DNA of 64,000 bases from CAXBNV01 sp963977185 (GTDB lineage Bacteria; Pseudomonadota; Gammaproteobacteria; JAGOUU01). The position numbers and the translations under genes were made by a program. Below, in pieces: positions 8,872-18,146 of the stretch (positions within the stretch are counted from its first letter, which is position 1; each line of letters begins with the position of its first letter). The stretch is taken from the NCBI GenBank assembly GCA_963977185.1, contig CAXBNV010000003.1, positions 77,472 to 141,471 of the forward strand, given 5' to 3'. The notes below the pieces were generated by a model. The model saw only the letters and a program-made list of their open reading frames with translations, searched no databases and had not been told where the DNA came from.

Positions 8872-9750
8872 TTAAGTAAACTCAGCAATAAAACCAAGTT
8901 TTTTATTAAAATGTAAGTTTTTGATTATATTATGAGACTCAAGAGCCTTAAAATATCTAGTATAATGTGGGCTTTTGCAGCCTATAATTATAGTGTTATG
9001 AATTTTATTACTATATATAATTAATATATTATCTTTAAAATAATTTTGAAAAATTGTTAATGTTTGAATAAATTTTTGTTCATTAGGGAAAAGAAAATTA
9101 AAACTTATTATACCATTATCATTTAATTTATTAAAAATGGTATTTAGAAAAACTTTATTAATGCAATTAAAATCAACAAAACCATCAAAAATAAGCGTAT
9201 CAAATTTTTTATCTGTAAAATTAATATTTTTATTTTGGTTTTTTATTAAGTCAAAAATATCATCATTAATAACATTAAATAAGTTTTCAGTATTGTTTTG
9301 ATTCGCATTACTGTTATGGTTTACTTGTATTTCATCACTAAAGTGTTTCATAAACAAATTAATAATAACATTAGATTTCTCAACAATAGTTAAGTTAGTA
9401 TTTGGAAAATATTTATTATAATATCTAATAATATCTCCTCCACCTAGCCCAATTATTAATAATTCCGTGGGATTTTCATGGAGAATTGTAGGTATAATTA
9501 AAGCTTGCGACGTTATTAAAGAAAGATGGGATGGATCTTTTTTATATAGTTTACTTTGGATTATTTCAGTATTATTTATATGTAATGATTTAAAGAAATA
9601 ATTTTCTTTAATAAAAATAGTAAAGTTATGCTTAGTATCTTCAGTCTTAACAATAATTTTAGACTTAATTAATTTATCAAAAAGATTAATTATTTTAAAA
9701 TAAACTTCATGAAAAAAAATGTTAATGCTTTTTTTTAGATTTGATATCAT
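8872..9750 (-). CDS. Spermidine synthase-like SAM-binding protein
   Basis: A Rossmann methyltransferase / aminopropyltransferase-like protein. The nucleotide-binding loop GLGGGD is at 101-106, followed by acidic residue Glu124 at the end of the next strand (LTIVEKS). A VINDDIFD block and an FDTLIFDGF strand follow. This pattern is that of spermidine-synthase-like proteins that often lack the polyamine-binding residues, so the substrate cannot be stated. About 80 N-terminal residues are rich in Lys, Asn and Phe and unlike the family. It stands alone, divergent from the DUF5710 gene. Confidence 0.65.
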   Translation of the reverse strand: MISNLKKSINIFFHEVYFKIINLFDKLIKSKIIVKTEDTKHNFTIFIKENYFFKSLHINNTEIIQSKLYKKDPSHLSLITSQALIIPTILHENPTELLIIGLGGGDIIRYYNKYFPNTNLTIVEKSNVIINLFMKHFSDEIQVNHNSNANQNNTENLFNVINDDIFDLIKNQNKNINFTDKKFDTLIFDGFVDFNCINKVFLNTIFNKLNDNGIISFNFLFPNEQKFIQTLTIFQNYFKDNILIIYSNKIHNTIIIGCKSPHYTRYFKALESHNIIKNLHFNKKLGFIAEFT

Positions 9751-9841
9751 ACTGATAGAAATTAAGTTTTTAAATGATGATTAAGTATAACACTATATAG
9801 AGTTAAAACAGTACAATCAAAACAGCTAAAATAGGATTATA

Positions 9842-10495
9842 ATGAGTTCAAAGGTTTCCAAAGTTTCCAAAGTTATATTAAATGTTTCTTTTGAAGAAAA
9901 AAATTTAGTTAAGTCATTAGGAGCTATGTGGGATCCTATTGCTAAATATTGGTTTATATTATCTGATCAAGATCAAAAAATATTTAAGCCTTGGCTTTGT
10001 GCTAGTATTAAGAAAACGTTAAAGAATCATAAAAATTTACATATCTATGAAATAGGAAATTTAGGTCTTTTAAGAGCAATTACTAGTTGCTGGTCTTGTA
10101 AAGGATATACTACAGTTTATGCTATATATGCTGAAGCTGTACAAGATAAAAAAGGTATATTCATTTTTAAAAATATTATTGAAGTTCCTGAAGTTTTAGA
10201 AGACTTTTTAAAAGCAAGATGTACATCTTTTAAATTAGGCAGGCCTAATAAAGATCAAGAACGATTTTTTAGAAATCATTGTGAGCATTGCAAGCAAGGA
10301 TTGAGTGATGAAGCTTTTTATAAGAAAAAAGGGGTGTTTAATCCAAAGTCAGAATCTCAAGCTAAGATTATACAATATATAGAGTTACCTATTTTTGAGT
10401 TATCTAGTATTACAGGAGAATACATTGATTATACAGATTTTTCTATGTTTATTGATAATGTTACAAAAATAGATTACGTCACTGATTTATTGTAA
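9842..10495 (+). CDS. DUF5710-domain protein with two Cys pairs
   Basis: Residues 9-52 match the small DUF5710 module (VSFEEKNLVKSLGAMWDP...YWFI), which is found in DNA-primase/TraC-type proteins and in free-standing bacterial proteins. The rest of the 217 residues is unassigned but contains CWSC at 83-86 and HCEHC at 146-150, a likely zinc site. The N-terminus repeats SKVSKVSK. It lies upstream of fkbp and mrp in the same direction (gaps 65 and 24 bases) and may be co-transcribed. Function unknown. Confidence 0.65.
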   Translation: MSSKVSKVSKVILNVSFEEKNLVKSLGAMWDPIAKYWFILSDQDQKIFKPWLCASIKKTLKNHKNLHIYEIGNLGLLRAITSCWSCKGYTTVYAIYAEAVQDKKGIFIFKNIIEVPEVLEDFLKARCTSFKLGRPNKDQERFFRNHCEHCKQGLSDEAFYKKKGVFNPKSESQAKIIQYIELPIFELSSITGEYIDYTDFSMFIDNVTKIDYVTDLL

Positions 10496-10560
10496 TTTGA
10501 CTTTAATTATTTTTAATTTAAAGTAGTAGGATTATAAAAATAATCAAAGGTACTAAAATT

Positions 10561-10947
10561 ATGACAGATCATAAAGCTGTTGGGGAAGATTTTTTAAAAG
10601 CTAAATCTCAAGAAGCAGGTATTGTAGAGCTAGAGCAAGGTTTATTATATCAAATCGAGAAATCTGGTGATAAAACCGGTGAATTACCTAAGAGAAATTC
10701 TACTGTATTAGTTAATTATGTTGGTAAAAATATTGATGGAAGTATTTTTGATCAAGGTAAAAGCATAGAATTACCGCTTAATATGGTTATTAAAGGCTGG
10801 ACTAATGCTTTAACGCAAATGCGTGTTGGAGATAAATGGACTTTATATATACATCCAACTTTAGCGTATGGTGAAAGAGGTGCTCCTCCTGTAATTCAAC
10901 CTAATAGTACATTAATTTTTGATATCGAATTATTAGATGTTTTATAA
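10561..10947 (+). CDS. FKBP-type peptidyl-prolyl cis-trans isomerase
   Basis: A small Mip/FklB-like isomerase of 128 aa. The N-terminal helix (VGEDFLKAKSQEAGI) and linker are followed by an FKBP fold from about 25 to the end, with VNYVGKNIDGSIFDQ, the VIKGWTNALTQMRVGDKW core and LAYGERGAPP before the last strand FDIELLDVL. No signal peptide is present, so it should be cytoplasmic, unlike surface-exposed Mip. It lacks the long N-terminal dimerisation helices of Mip. It precedes mrp by 24 bases. Confidence 0.93.
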   Translation: MTDHKAVGEDFLKAKSQEAGIVELEQGLLYQIEKSGDKTGELPKRNSTVLVNYVGKNIDGSIFDQGKSIELPLNMVIKGWTNALTQMRVGDKWTLYIHPTLAYGERGAPPVIQPNSTLIFDIELLDVL

Positions 10948-10971
10948 ACTTTTTAATATGTAATTGTAAAT

Positions 10972-11706
10972 ATGTCTCAAACAAAAATCATAGCGATAGG
11001 TTCAGGTAAGGGTGGAGTTGGTAAATCAACTGTTACAGCTAATTTAGCAATGGCTCTTGCAGACTTAAATTATAAAGTAGGCATTATTGATGCTGATCTT
11101 TATGGTCCAACTCAGTCTAAAATATTTGGTTGTATGTCAAAGCAGGCAGGATTTGATGATAATAATAAAATTATTCCGTTAGAGTCACATGGAGTAAAAT
11201 TAATATCAGTTAGTGCTTTAGTTGATACAGACAAGCCTTTAATTTTAAGATCACCTATGATAATAAAAATTTTAAGAGAGCTTTTACATAATGTTAACTG
11301 GGGTGAACTTGATTATTTGTTAATCGACTTGCCTCCAGGCACTGGTGATATTCAGTTATCACTTATTCAAAATTCTAAACTTGATGGCGCCATTGTCGTT
11401 ACAACACCGCAAGAAGTTGCAGTTAATATCGCTAAAAAAGGTTTAGATATGTTTAGAAAACTTAATGTTCCTGTTCTTGGGATTATTGAGAACATGTCTG
11501 GATTTAAATGTGGTAATTGTAATGAACTTAGCCATATTTTTACTGAAGGTAATGTAAATGAGTTTGCTAAAAAATTAGATATTCCTATTTGGGCTAAAAT
11601 ACCACTGCAAACAGAAATATCCAAAGCTGCAGATTTGGGTGAACCATTAAAAAAATACATTAAATCAGAGGATAATTATTTTACTCTTTTAGCTAAAAAA
11701 CTTTAA
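10972..11706 (+). CDS. mrp: Mrp/ApbC-type iron-sulfur carrier P-loop ATPase
   Basis: Cytoplasmic ATPase that holds and transfers [4Fe-4S] clusters. Deviant Walker A motif GKGGVGKST is at 12-20, the switch region DADLYGPTQ at 40-48, and the IDLPPGTGD block at 118-126. The cluster-binding pair Cys180-x-x-Cys183 (FKCGNC) is present. The protein lacks the N-terminal DUF59/MIP18 domain of longer Mrp proteins, so it is the short form (244 aa). It follows the FKBP gene closely. Confidence 0.92.
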   Translation: MSQTKIIAIGSGKGGVGKSTVTANLAMALADLNYKVGIIDADLYGPTQSKIFGCMSKQAGFDDNNKIIPLESHGVKLISVSALVDTDKPLILRSPMIIKILRELLHNVNWGELDYLLIDLPPGTGDIQLSLIQNSKLDGAIVVTTPQEVAVNIAKKGLDMFRKLNVPVLGIIENMSGFKCGNCNELSHIFTEGNVNEFAKKLDIPIWAKIPLQTEISKAADLGEPLKKYIKSEDNYFTLLAKKL

Positions 11707-11800
11707 TATTTAATTGTATTTTACCAACAATATGACTATAAAAGATTATACGTAAGTCTTTTTTAATAAAAAGAATTTTGATCGTAAGATAAGGTAAAAT

Positions 11801-13309
11801 ATGTATAAAAACATGGACGTAGTTACAGATTATATTGATGATAAGTGCATTGATTCAAGTGAAAGAACCAAATATATTTTTAATCCGGCAACAGGCGAAG
11901 TTATCTCCAAAGTTTCAATGGGTACATCCGATAATGTAAATTTAGCAGTTAAATCGGCCAAAGAGGCATTAAAAGAGTGGTCAAAACTAAGTCCTTTAAA
12001 AAGAGCTAGATTTTTATTTAAATATACAGAGCTTTTATATCAGAATAAAGAGTGTTTAGCTAAATCTATATCAAAAGAACATGGTAAAGTATATGCTGAT
12101 GCTTTAGGCGAAGTTCAAAGAGGGATAGAGGTAGTTGAGTTTGTATGTGGGGTTCCTGAATTATTAAAAGGCGATATGTCATATCAAGTATCTAGTTCTA
12201 TGGATACTTATTCAATACGTCAACCTGTTGGAGTTTGTGTTGGAATAACTCCTTTTAATTTTCCACTAATGGTTCCTTTGTGGATGTACCCTGTTGCAAT
12301 AGCATGTGGCAATACTTTTGTTTTAAAGCCATCAGAAAAAGATCCATCGGCATCAATGCTTGCTATTAAATTATTACATGAAGCTGGCATACCAAAAGGA
12401 GTTGTTAACATAGTAAATGGAGACAAAGAAGTTGTGGATGCTTTATTGCATCATAAAGATGTAGCTGCTGTAAGCTTTGTAGGTTCAACGCCAATTGCTA
12501 AGTATATTTATGAGACAGCAAGTAAAAATGGTAAACGAGTTCAAGCTTTGGGTGGTGCTAAAAATCATTGTGTATTAATGCCTGATGCAAATATGAATGA
12601 TGCTACAGCAGGGCTAATGGGAGCTGGATTTGGATCTGCAGGAGAAAGATGTATGGCTGTTTCTGTAATTGTTGCAGTTGGTAATGATACAGCAAACAAA
12701 ATAATTTCTTCTTTAAGTAGTAAAATAGATATTTTGAAAATCGCTCCTGGAGATGTTGATGGTTCTGAAATGGGTCCTGTTATAACCAAAGAACATAAAG
12801 ACAAAATAATTAGTTATATTGATACAGGTATTGAGCAAGGAGCAACATTAGTAAAAGATGGTAGAAAATTTACTTGTAAAGGTCATGAAAAAGGTTTTTT
12901 TGTGGGACCAACTTTATTTGATAACGTGAAACCAAGCATGACGATATATAAAGAAGAAATTTTTGGACCAGTTTTATGTATAGTTAGAGTAGGAAGCTTA
13001 AAAGAGGCTATTGCTCTTATAAATAATAACCAATATGGAAATGGTACATCTATTTATACGCAAGATGGGGCATCAGCAAGGCAGTTTAGCTCTGAAGTAG
13101 AAGTTGGTATGGTAGGTATTAATGTCCCTATTCCTGTACCTATGGCATTTCATAGTTTTGGTGGCTGGAAAAATTCTTTGTTTGGCACAAATGGAATGCA
13201 TGGTTTAGAAGGAGTTAGGTTTTATACTAGACTTAAAACAATAACAACCAAATGGGATGCAAGCAGTTATACTGAAAATAATCAATTTTTTATGCCAACA
13301 TTGCAGTAA
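11801..13309 (+). CDS. mmsA: CoA-acylating methylmalonate-semialdehyde dehydrogenase
   Basis: NAD-dependent aldehyde dehydrogenase superfamily enzyme converting (methyl)malonate semialdehyde to propionyl- or acetyl-CoA in valine, thymine or inositol breakdown. The catalytic cysteine is Cys284 in FGSAGERCMAVSV. The stretch GVCVGITPFNFPLMVPLWMY (144-163) and the FHSFGGWKNSLFG block near the end are characteristic of the MmsA group. Length 502 aa is normal. An alternative ATG four codons in (11813) is possible. It is a single gene, convergent with the next. Confidence 0.93.
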   Translation: MYKNMDVVTDYIDDKCIDSSERTKYIFNPATGEVISKVSMGTSDNVNLAVKSAKEALKEWSKLSPLKRARFLFKYTELLYQNKECLAKSISKEHGKVYADALGEVQRGIEVVEFVCGVPELLKGDMSYQVSSSMDTYSIRQPVGVCVGITPFNFPLMVPLWMYPVAIACGNTFVLKPSEKDPSASMLAIKLLHEAGIPKGVVNIVNGDKEVVDALLHHKDVAAVSFVGSTPIAKYIYETASKNGKRVQALGGAKNHCVLMPDANMNDATAGLMGAGFGSAGERCMAVSVIVAVGNDTANKIISSLSSKIDILKIAPGDVDGSEMGPVITKEHKDKIISYIDTGIEQGATLVKDGRKFTCKGHEKGFFVGPTLFDNVKPSMTIYKEEIFGPVLCIVRVGSLKEAIALINNNQYGNGTSIYTQDGASARQFSSEVEVGMVGINVPIPVPMAFHSFGGWKNSLFGTNGMHGLEGVRFYTRLKTITTKWDASSYTENNQFFMPTLQ

Positions 13310-13352
13310 AAAAAATCAAAATAATTTACATTCTATATTATTAAGTTTATTT

Positions 13353-14825
13353 TTATTTATTTTGTAATTTATTATAAGACTCATCATGTTGCATTGGATA
13401 CTCTTCAACTAAATCAAATTCAGAGTTAGAAGAAGCTATTGGATTTGTTTTTTTTATTTCTTCATGATCAATAATATCAAAACCTGTATCTTTGTAAGCG
13501 TATATAGCTTTATCTATAATTAAACTTACTGCTTCAATGTTTTCAACTGTATATAATTTACTTTCTACTAAAAAATAAAATATTTTTGCTAACATAGTTG
13601 GGTATGAATATTTTAATATAATATATAAAATAGGTAACTGAAATTCTCTTGTCGCATCCAGCTGTTGTTTTTTAGTAATTAATAGATCAAGAGATTCTTT
13701 AATAATTGAATAATTATAATAACAGAATAATTGAAAAGATTTATTTCTTGATATTTTATCAATACTTTGCAAATTATTGGGAATAATAAATATTTTAATA
13801 GCTTCCTTTGAGTAATATTTTATTTTTATAAAAGATTCATTTTGTTGGTTGTTATCAATTTTTGAATTACATTTTTCTATAAATAGAATTATATTTGGTT
13901 CATGTTTATTAAATAATTCAGACGAAATGATATTTAAAACTTGATGTAATTTTAGTGAATATAAATCTTTTTTTTGATGCCAACAAGAAAAGTTACTGTT
14001 TATTAGGAATATTTGGTATAAAATTGATGATAAGGCATCATATAAAAATAGACTATGAACACCAGTTGTTTTAGCTATTATACTATATGATAAATTAATT
14101 AATGCTAAATAAGCCATGCCAAGTCCAATAGCATAACTAGTGTGTGAATTAAGATGTTTATTTTGATGTTTTTCACATGAATTTTCTTTATTTATATTGT
14201 TTCTAATTAAACTTCTGCCATTAGATAAAGAAAATAATAAATAATAGCTAAATTTTAAAATAATATGATTTTGAGAAAATAATAACAAAAATTGCTCAGC
14301 TGTAAAATTTAAAGATTTAAGTAATATATTTTTATTATCATTTTTTTGACTACAGTTACATTTTTTTAAAATAACATTGGTGTTTTTATTTTTTGGAAGC
14401 CAAGATGTAGTAGTAAATAAGAATAGATTATCCCCAATATAATCTTTATAGAACTTTTGAATAAAAAAGATGCAGAAAATATAATCAGTTATTAAATAAC
14501 TATTTTCATCAAAATCTTCATTATTATTTGAAAGCAACATACAATAAAGTAATCTAGAAAATTTATAATATAACAAAATAGGTAAACAAAACATAAGGTT
14601 TAAGACAAGAGATGTTTTTAATATATTATAATTTTTTTTATCTTGTATGATATTAGGTAAATTAGTGACAGCTGTTGACATACCATCTACAAGACCAGAA
14701 TATACGTTATTTACGCTTGTTTTTATTGTCTGATTTGTTTTTATAAAATTATATATTATATTTATTATGTCAGAGCTTACTGTTATAGTACGCTTCAAAT
14801 AATTAAGGTGCTTGTTTTCTTCCAT
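13353..14825 (-). CDS. Unrecognised 490-aa protein with hydrophobic segments
   Basis: I do not recognise this protein. It has hydrophobic stretches at about 65-90, 105-120, 180-200 and 230-275, interrupted by Asn/Lys-rich polar regions, and a CNCSQ plus CEKHQNKH pair that could bind metal. The C-terminal 200 residues look soluble and helical and end in an acidic tail. Composition (very high Asn, Ile, Lys, Leu) is like the other long unknowns in this window. The gene is divergent from the FAD monooxygenase with only 51 bases between their probable starts. A secreted or membrane-inserted effector is possible but unsupported by any motif I can name. Confidence 0.55.
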   Translation of the reverse strand: MEENKHLNYLKRTITVSSDIINIIYNFIKTNQTIKTSVNNVYSGLVDGMSTAVTNLPNIIQDKKNYNILKTSLVLNLMFCLPILLYYKFSRLLYCMLLSNNNEDFDENSYLITDYIFCIFFIQKFYKDYIGDNLFLFTTTSWLPKNKNTNVILKKCNCSQKNDNKNILLKSLNFTAEQFLLLFSQNHIILKFSYYLLFSLSNGRSLIRNNINKENSCEKHQNKHLNSHTSYAIGLGMAYLALINLSYSIIAKTTGVHSLFLYDALSSILYQIFLINSNFSCWHQKKDLYSLKLHQVLNIISSELFNKHEPNIILFIEKCNSKIDNNQQNESFIKIKYYSKEAIKIFIIPNNLQSIDKISRNKSFQLFCYYNYSIIKESLDLLITKKQQLDATREFQLPILYIILKYSYPTMLAKIFYFLVESKLYTVENIEAVSLIIDKAIYAYKDTGFDIIDHEEIKKTNPIASSNSEFDLVEEYPMQHDESYNKLQNK

Positions 14826-14876
14826 GACGTTATTGTTATAAATATTAAAATTAATTACATTATAGGTTCTTGTTTA

Positions 14877-16088
14877 ATGAAAGACAAAATATTAAAGACA
14901 TCATGTTGTATTGTAGGAGGAGGGCCTGCTGGTTTAATATGTGGTTATTTATTGGCTTTAAAAGGTGTAGATGTCATAGTACTTGAAAAGCATAATGATT
15001 TTTTACGTGATTTTAGGGGAGATACAATACATCCATCTACATTACAATTATTAAGAGAACTAGGGTTATTAGAAAATTTTTTAAAATTACCTCATGATAA
15101 AATTAAACAGTTTGTGTTGGAAATTGGAGGTAAAAACAATATTATAGCTGATTTTTCAAAATTAAAAACAGCTTGCCCATATGTTGCATTAATGCCTCAA
15201 TGGGATTTTTTAAATTTCATATCTAATAATGCGCAAAAATTATTGAAATTTAATTTATTAATGAATACTGAAGCAGTAGATTTATTATATAAAGATAATC
15301 ATGTGTCAGGAGTATTAGCTTATTCAGATGAAAAATATATAAAAATATTTGCGTCTTTAGTTATTGGTGCTGATGGAAGAGATTCTATTGTTAGAAAAAA
15401 ATCTAATTTGGAACTGATTAAGCTAGGCGCACCCATGGATGTTTTATGGATGAGAGTGTCACGCCTTTCAACTGATCCAGATCAGATTATGGGAAAAGTA
15501 CATTCTGGTAAAATGCTTGTAATGATTAACAGAGGAAAATATTGGCAGTGCGCTTATATTATATCAAAAGGTAGTTTTGAAAAAATAAAAAAACAAGGGT
15601 TAGACAAATTTCTAGATAATCTATTAGAAGTTGCACCATTTTTAAAAGAAAGAATTCATGAATTATCGTGTTGGAGTGATATTAAGATTCTATCAGTAAG
15701 CGTTGATAGACTTAAATTATGGTATAAAAATAATTTATTGTGTATTGGTGATTCAGCTCATGCCATGTCTCCTATTGGAGGAGTTGGAGTTAATCTTGCT
15801 ATTCAAGATGCTGTTGCTACAGCTAATATATTAGGAGATGCTTTGACCAAAAATAAAGATATTAATTTTTTATTAAAAAAGGTTCAAAAAAGAAGAAGCT
15901 TCCCAACAAAAGTAACACAAAAAATTCAGGTTATAATACAGAATAAACTCATAAATAAAGCATTACATTCTAGTAAAACATTATCTTTGCCTTGGTTTAT
16001 GCGTTTTGTTTTACGTTGGCAATTTACAAGAAAACTTATAGCAAAAAAAATTGGTTTAGGATTTAGGGTTGAGCATATAAATTTGTAA
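14877..16088 (+). CDS. FAD-dependent aromatic monooxygenase-type oxidoreductase
   Basis: Member of the p-hydroxybenzoate hydroxylase / FAD_binding_3 family. The ADP-binding GGGPAG motif follows the N-terminus immediately (CCIVGGGPAGL), GADGRDS is the DG motif at about 165-171, and GDSAHAMSPIGGVGVNLAIQD is the second FAD-binding GD motif. The ATG at 14877 is chosen because the Rossmann strand begins ten residues later; the longer frame from 14808 would overlap the divergent gene. The substrate is unknown; phenolic or quinone substrates are usual. It ends 17 bases from the convergent antiporter gene. Confidence 0.82.
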   Translation: MKDKILKTSCCIVGGGPAGLICGYLLALKGVDVIVLEKHNDFLRDFRGDTIHPSTLQLLRELGLLENFLKLPHDKIKQFVLEIGGKNNIIADFSKLKTACPYVALMPQWDFLNFISNNAQKLLKFNLLMNTEAVDLLYKDNHVSGVLAYSDEKYIKIFASLVIGADGRDSIVRKKSNLELIKLGAPMDVLWMRVSRLSTDPDQIMGKVHSGKMLVMINRGKYWQCAYIISKGSFEKIKKQGLDKFLDNLLEVAPFLKERIHELSCWSDIKILSVSVDRLKLWYKNNLLCIGDSAHAMSPIGGVGVNLAIQDAVATANILGDALTKNKDINFLLKKVQKRRSFPTKVTQKIQVIIQNKLINKALHSSKTLSLPWFMRFVLRWQFTRKLIAKKIGLGFRVEHINL

Positions 16089-16105
16089 AATTTTATTATA
16101 AAAAT

Positions 16106-17293
16106 TTACTTTTTTAACTTTAATATGTGAGCCATAAATGATATAAGAGTTCCTTGTATTAAAACAGATGTTATAACAATAAAAAAAACTAAATTAAATA
16201 TACCTTTTGCATTTGGCACATCTGCTATTAAAGGGAAAGTTGCTAAAATAATTGGTACTGCTCCTCTTAAGCCAACCCATGAAATCATCAATTTTTCTCT
16301 CATATTAAATTGGCTAAACATTAATGAGATAAAAACACTAATAGGTCTAGCTACAATAATTAAGAAAAAGGCTATAATGATATCAATCCAAATTACACCT
16401 ACTAATTGTGATGGGAAAACTAATAAACCTAATACTAAAAACATAGCAATTTGCATAAGCCAAGTTATACTATCACTAAAATGAATTAATTTTTTTTTGT
16501 GGTTAAAGCGCACTCGACCCATTAAAAGGCCTGTTAAGTAAACAGCTAAAAAACCATTACCATTCATAGTTGTTGTTATCGAATAAGTAAACAGAACTAA
16601 GCTGATAACTAAAACAGAATATAAACCATCTTGTTCTAATTTTATTTTGTTTATAATCCAAGGAGAAATGCTCCCCATTATCCATCCCAAAATTAGTCCT
16701 ATTGAAATTTGAGTAAAAATAATTTGGAGTAAATCTAAATAAGTAGTATTAGCAACAGTTAATATTCTTATTAAGGATATTGTAAATAAAACAGCCATAG
16801 GATCATTACTAGCAGATTCTAATTCTATAACGGTTTGTAAGTTTTCATCTATATTAGTTTTATTTGATCTTAAAACCGAGAAAACTGCAGCTGCATCAGT
16901 TGATGATACTATAGCTCCAAGTAATAAACTTTCTATAAATGATAAATTTAAAAGATAATATACAAAAACACTAACAAGAAGGGCTGTAACAAAAACACCG
17001 ATTGTAGAAAGAGATGTACCACTTAAATATACTTTTTTAACATTATTCCAATTAGTATTTATTGCTCCTGAAAATAATATAAAAATTAATGCTGCAACAC
17101 CTATAAGTTGAGCTATATATGGATTGTTAAAGTAAATACCACCGAATCCATCTGATCCGGCGAGCATACCTATCCCAAGAAATAATAATAAAGCAGGAAT
17201 CCCTATTTTGCCCGATAGCTTGCTTGCTCCAAGACTAATAATTAATAAAATAGATATCCATAAAAAAATTTGTTCAACTGGTACGTGTCGCAT
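16106..17293 (-). CDS. CPA1-family cation/proton antiporter (CvrA/NhaP2-like), short form
   Basis: Inner-membrane K+ or Na+/H+ antiporter. Eleven to thirteen hydrophobic segments span the whole 395 aa. The motifs PALLLFLGIGMLAGSDGFGG, LGAIVSSTDAAAVFSVLRS and ELESASNDPMAVLFT are the core ion-binding signature of the CvrA/NhaP2 branch, including the ND pair. Typical CvrA proteins are about 575 aa with cytoplasmic TrkA_C regulatory domains; this one stops directly after the last membrane helix, so those domains are missing. It lies 115 bases downstream of the phnA-like gene in the same direction. Confidence 0.88.
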   Translation of the reverse strand: MRHVPVEQIFLWISILLIISLGASKLSGKIGIPALLLFLGIGMLAGSDGFGGIYFNNPYIAQLIGVAALIFILFSGAINTNWNNVKKVYLSGTSLSTIGVFVTALLVSVFVYYLLNLSFIESLLLGAIVSSTDAAAVFSVLRSNKTNIDENLQTVIELESASNDPMAVLFTISLIRILTVANTTYLDLLQIIFTQISIGLILGWIMGSISPWIINKIKLEQDGLYSVLVISLVLFTYSITTTMNGNGFLAVYLTGLLMGRVRFNHKKKLIHFSDSITWLMQIAMFLVLGLLVFPSQLVGVIWIDIIIAFFLIIVARPISVFISLMFSQFNMREKLMISWVGLRGAVPIILATFPLIADVPNAKGIFNLVFFIVITSVLIQGTLISFMAHILKLKK

Positions 17294-17408
17294 TAGTTAT
17301 AATTTATTAATTTAATTAATATTAATAATAGCAGGGTAATGCTTAATATTACTAGTTAATAATATTGATACCACAAAGATATAAAATATATTTTTGTATA
17401 TTATTAAT

Positions 17409-17984
17409 CTAAGATTTGCTAACAAATTTAGTTAAAATTACAATTTTTTGACCATTAACTCGACCCTCAATTTGCACAGGATTATCTTGGACTAAGCTTA
17501 TGCTTTTTACTGATGTACCTCGTTTAGCAGTAAAATTAGCACCCTTTACTTTCAAATCTTTTATTATGGTTATTGTATCTCCAGATTGCAGTTCAACTCC
17601 GTTAGAGTCAAGATGTTTTTCTGTATTAATATTAGTATTCTCATTACTTGCTTGAGCTAAGCCTAATGTTTCTTCATCTAAATAAAGCATATCAAGTAAA
17701 CTTGTGCTCCAAGACTCAGACTTTAGATTTTGTAACATGCGCCAAACTAAGACTTGTACGGCTGGAAATTGACTCCACATACTTTGTTTTAAGCAAAGCC
17801 AATGCTGAGGAATAATCATTTCTTTATTTTCTATTTGTTTTTTACAGATATTGCAAATTAAAGCATATGCATTTATATCATCAGTATTATTAGGTTGCAC
17901 TTTATAAACATTTAAGTTATCTGTTGCTTTACATAGCTCGCATTTAGATTCACTGCGTTCATATAATATATTTTCAATAGTCAT
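17409..17984 (-). CDS. PhnA/YjdM-family zinc-ribbon protein
   Basis: Contains an N-terminal zinc-ribbon-like region with CELC (about 15-18) and CNIC (about 44-47), a middle stretch with WPAVQVLVWRML-like helices, and a C-terminal PhnA/YjdM domain (LQSGDTITIIKDLKVKGANFTAKRGTSV...) starting near 130. The biochemical role of PhnA/YjdM is not settled; the old name alkylphosphonate utilisation protein is misleading. Length 191 aa fits the two-part version of the family. The start ATG follows a short AT-rich leader. Confidence 0.85.
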   Translation of the reverse strand: MTIENILYERSESKCELCKATDNLNVYKVQPNNTDDINAYALICNICKKQIENKEMIIPQHWLCLKQSMWSQFPAVQVLVWRMLQNLKSESWSTSLLDMLYLDEETLGLAQASNENTNINTEKHLDSNGVELQSGDTITIIKDLKVKGANFTAKRGTSVKSISLVQDNPVQIEGRVNGQKIVILTKFVSKS

Positions 17985-18146
17985 TTTATTTTAATTATTT
18001 GGTTTATATGGGATTATATTATCATATTTAAAAAATAATGATACGAACTGCTTTATACCATTATCATAAGATCTAGTTGAATTATGATTTATATACTATA
18101 GTTCTATGAAAGTTATAAAAGAATTATAAAAATATTGAGATAATAT

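Noticed and set aside
14808..14876. Upstream extension of the FAD monooxygenase
   Set aside because: Overlaps the divergent gene start; the Rossmann motif begins immediately after the ATG at 14877.
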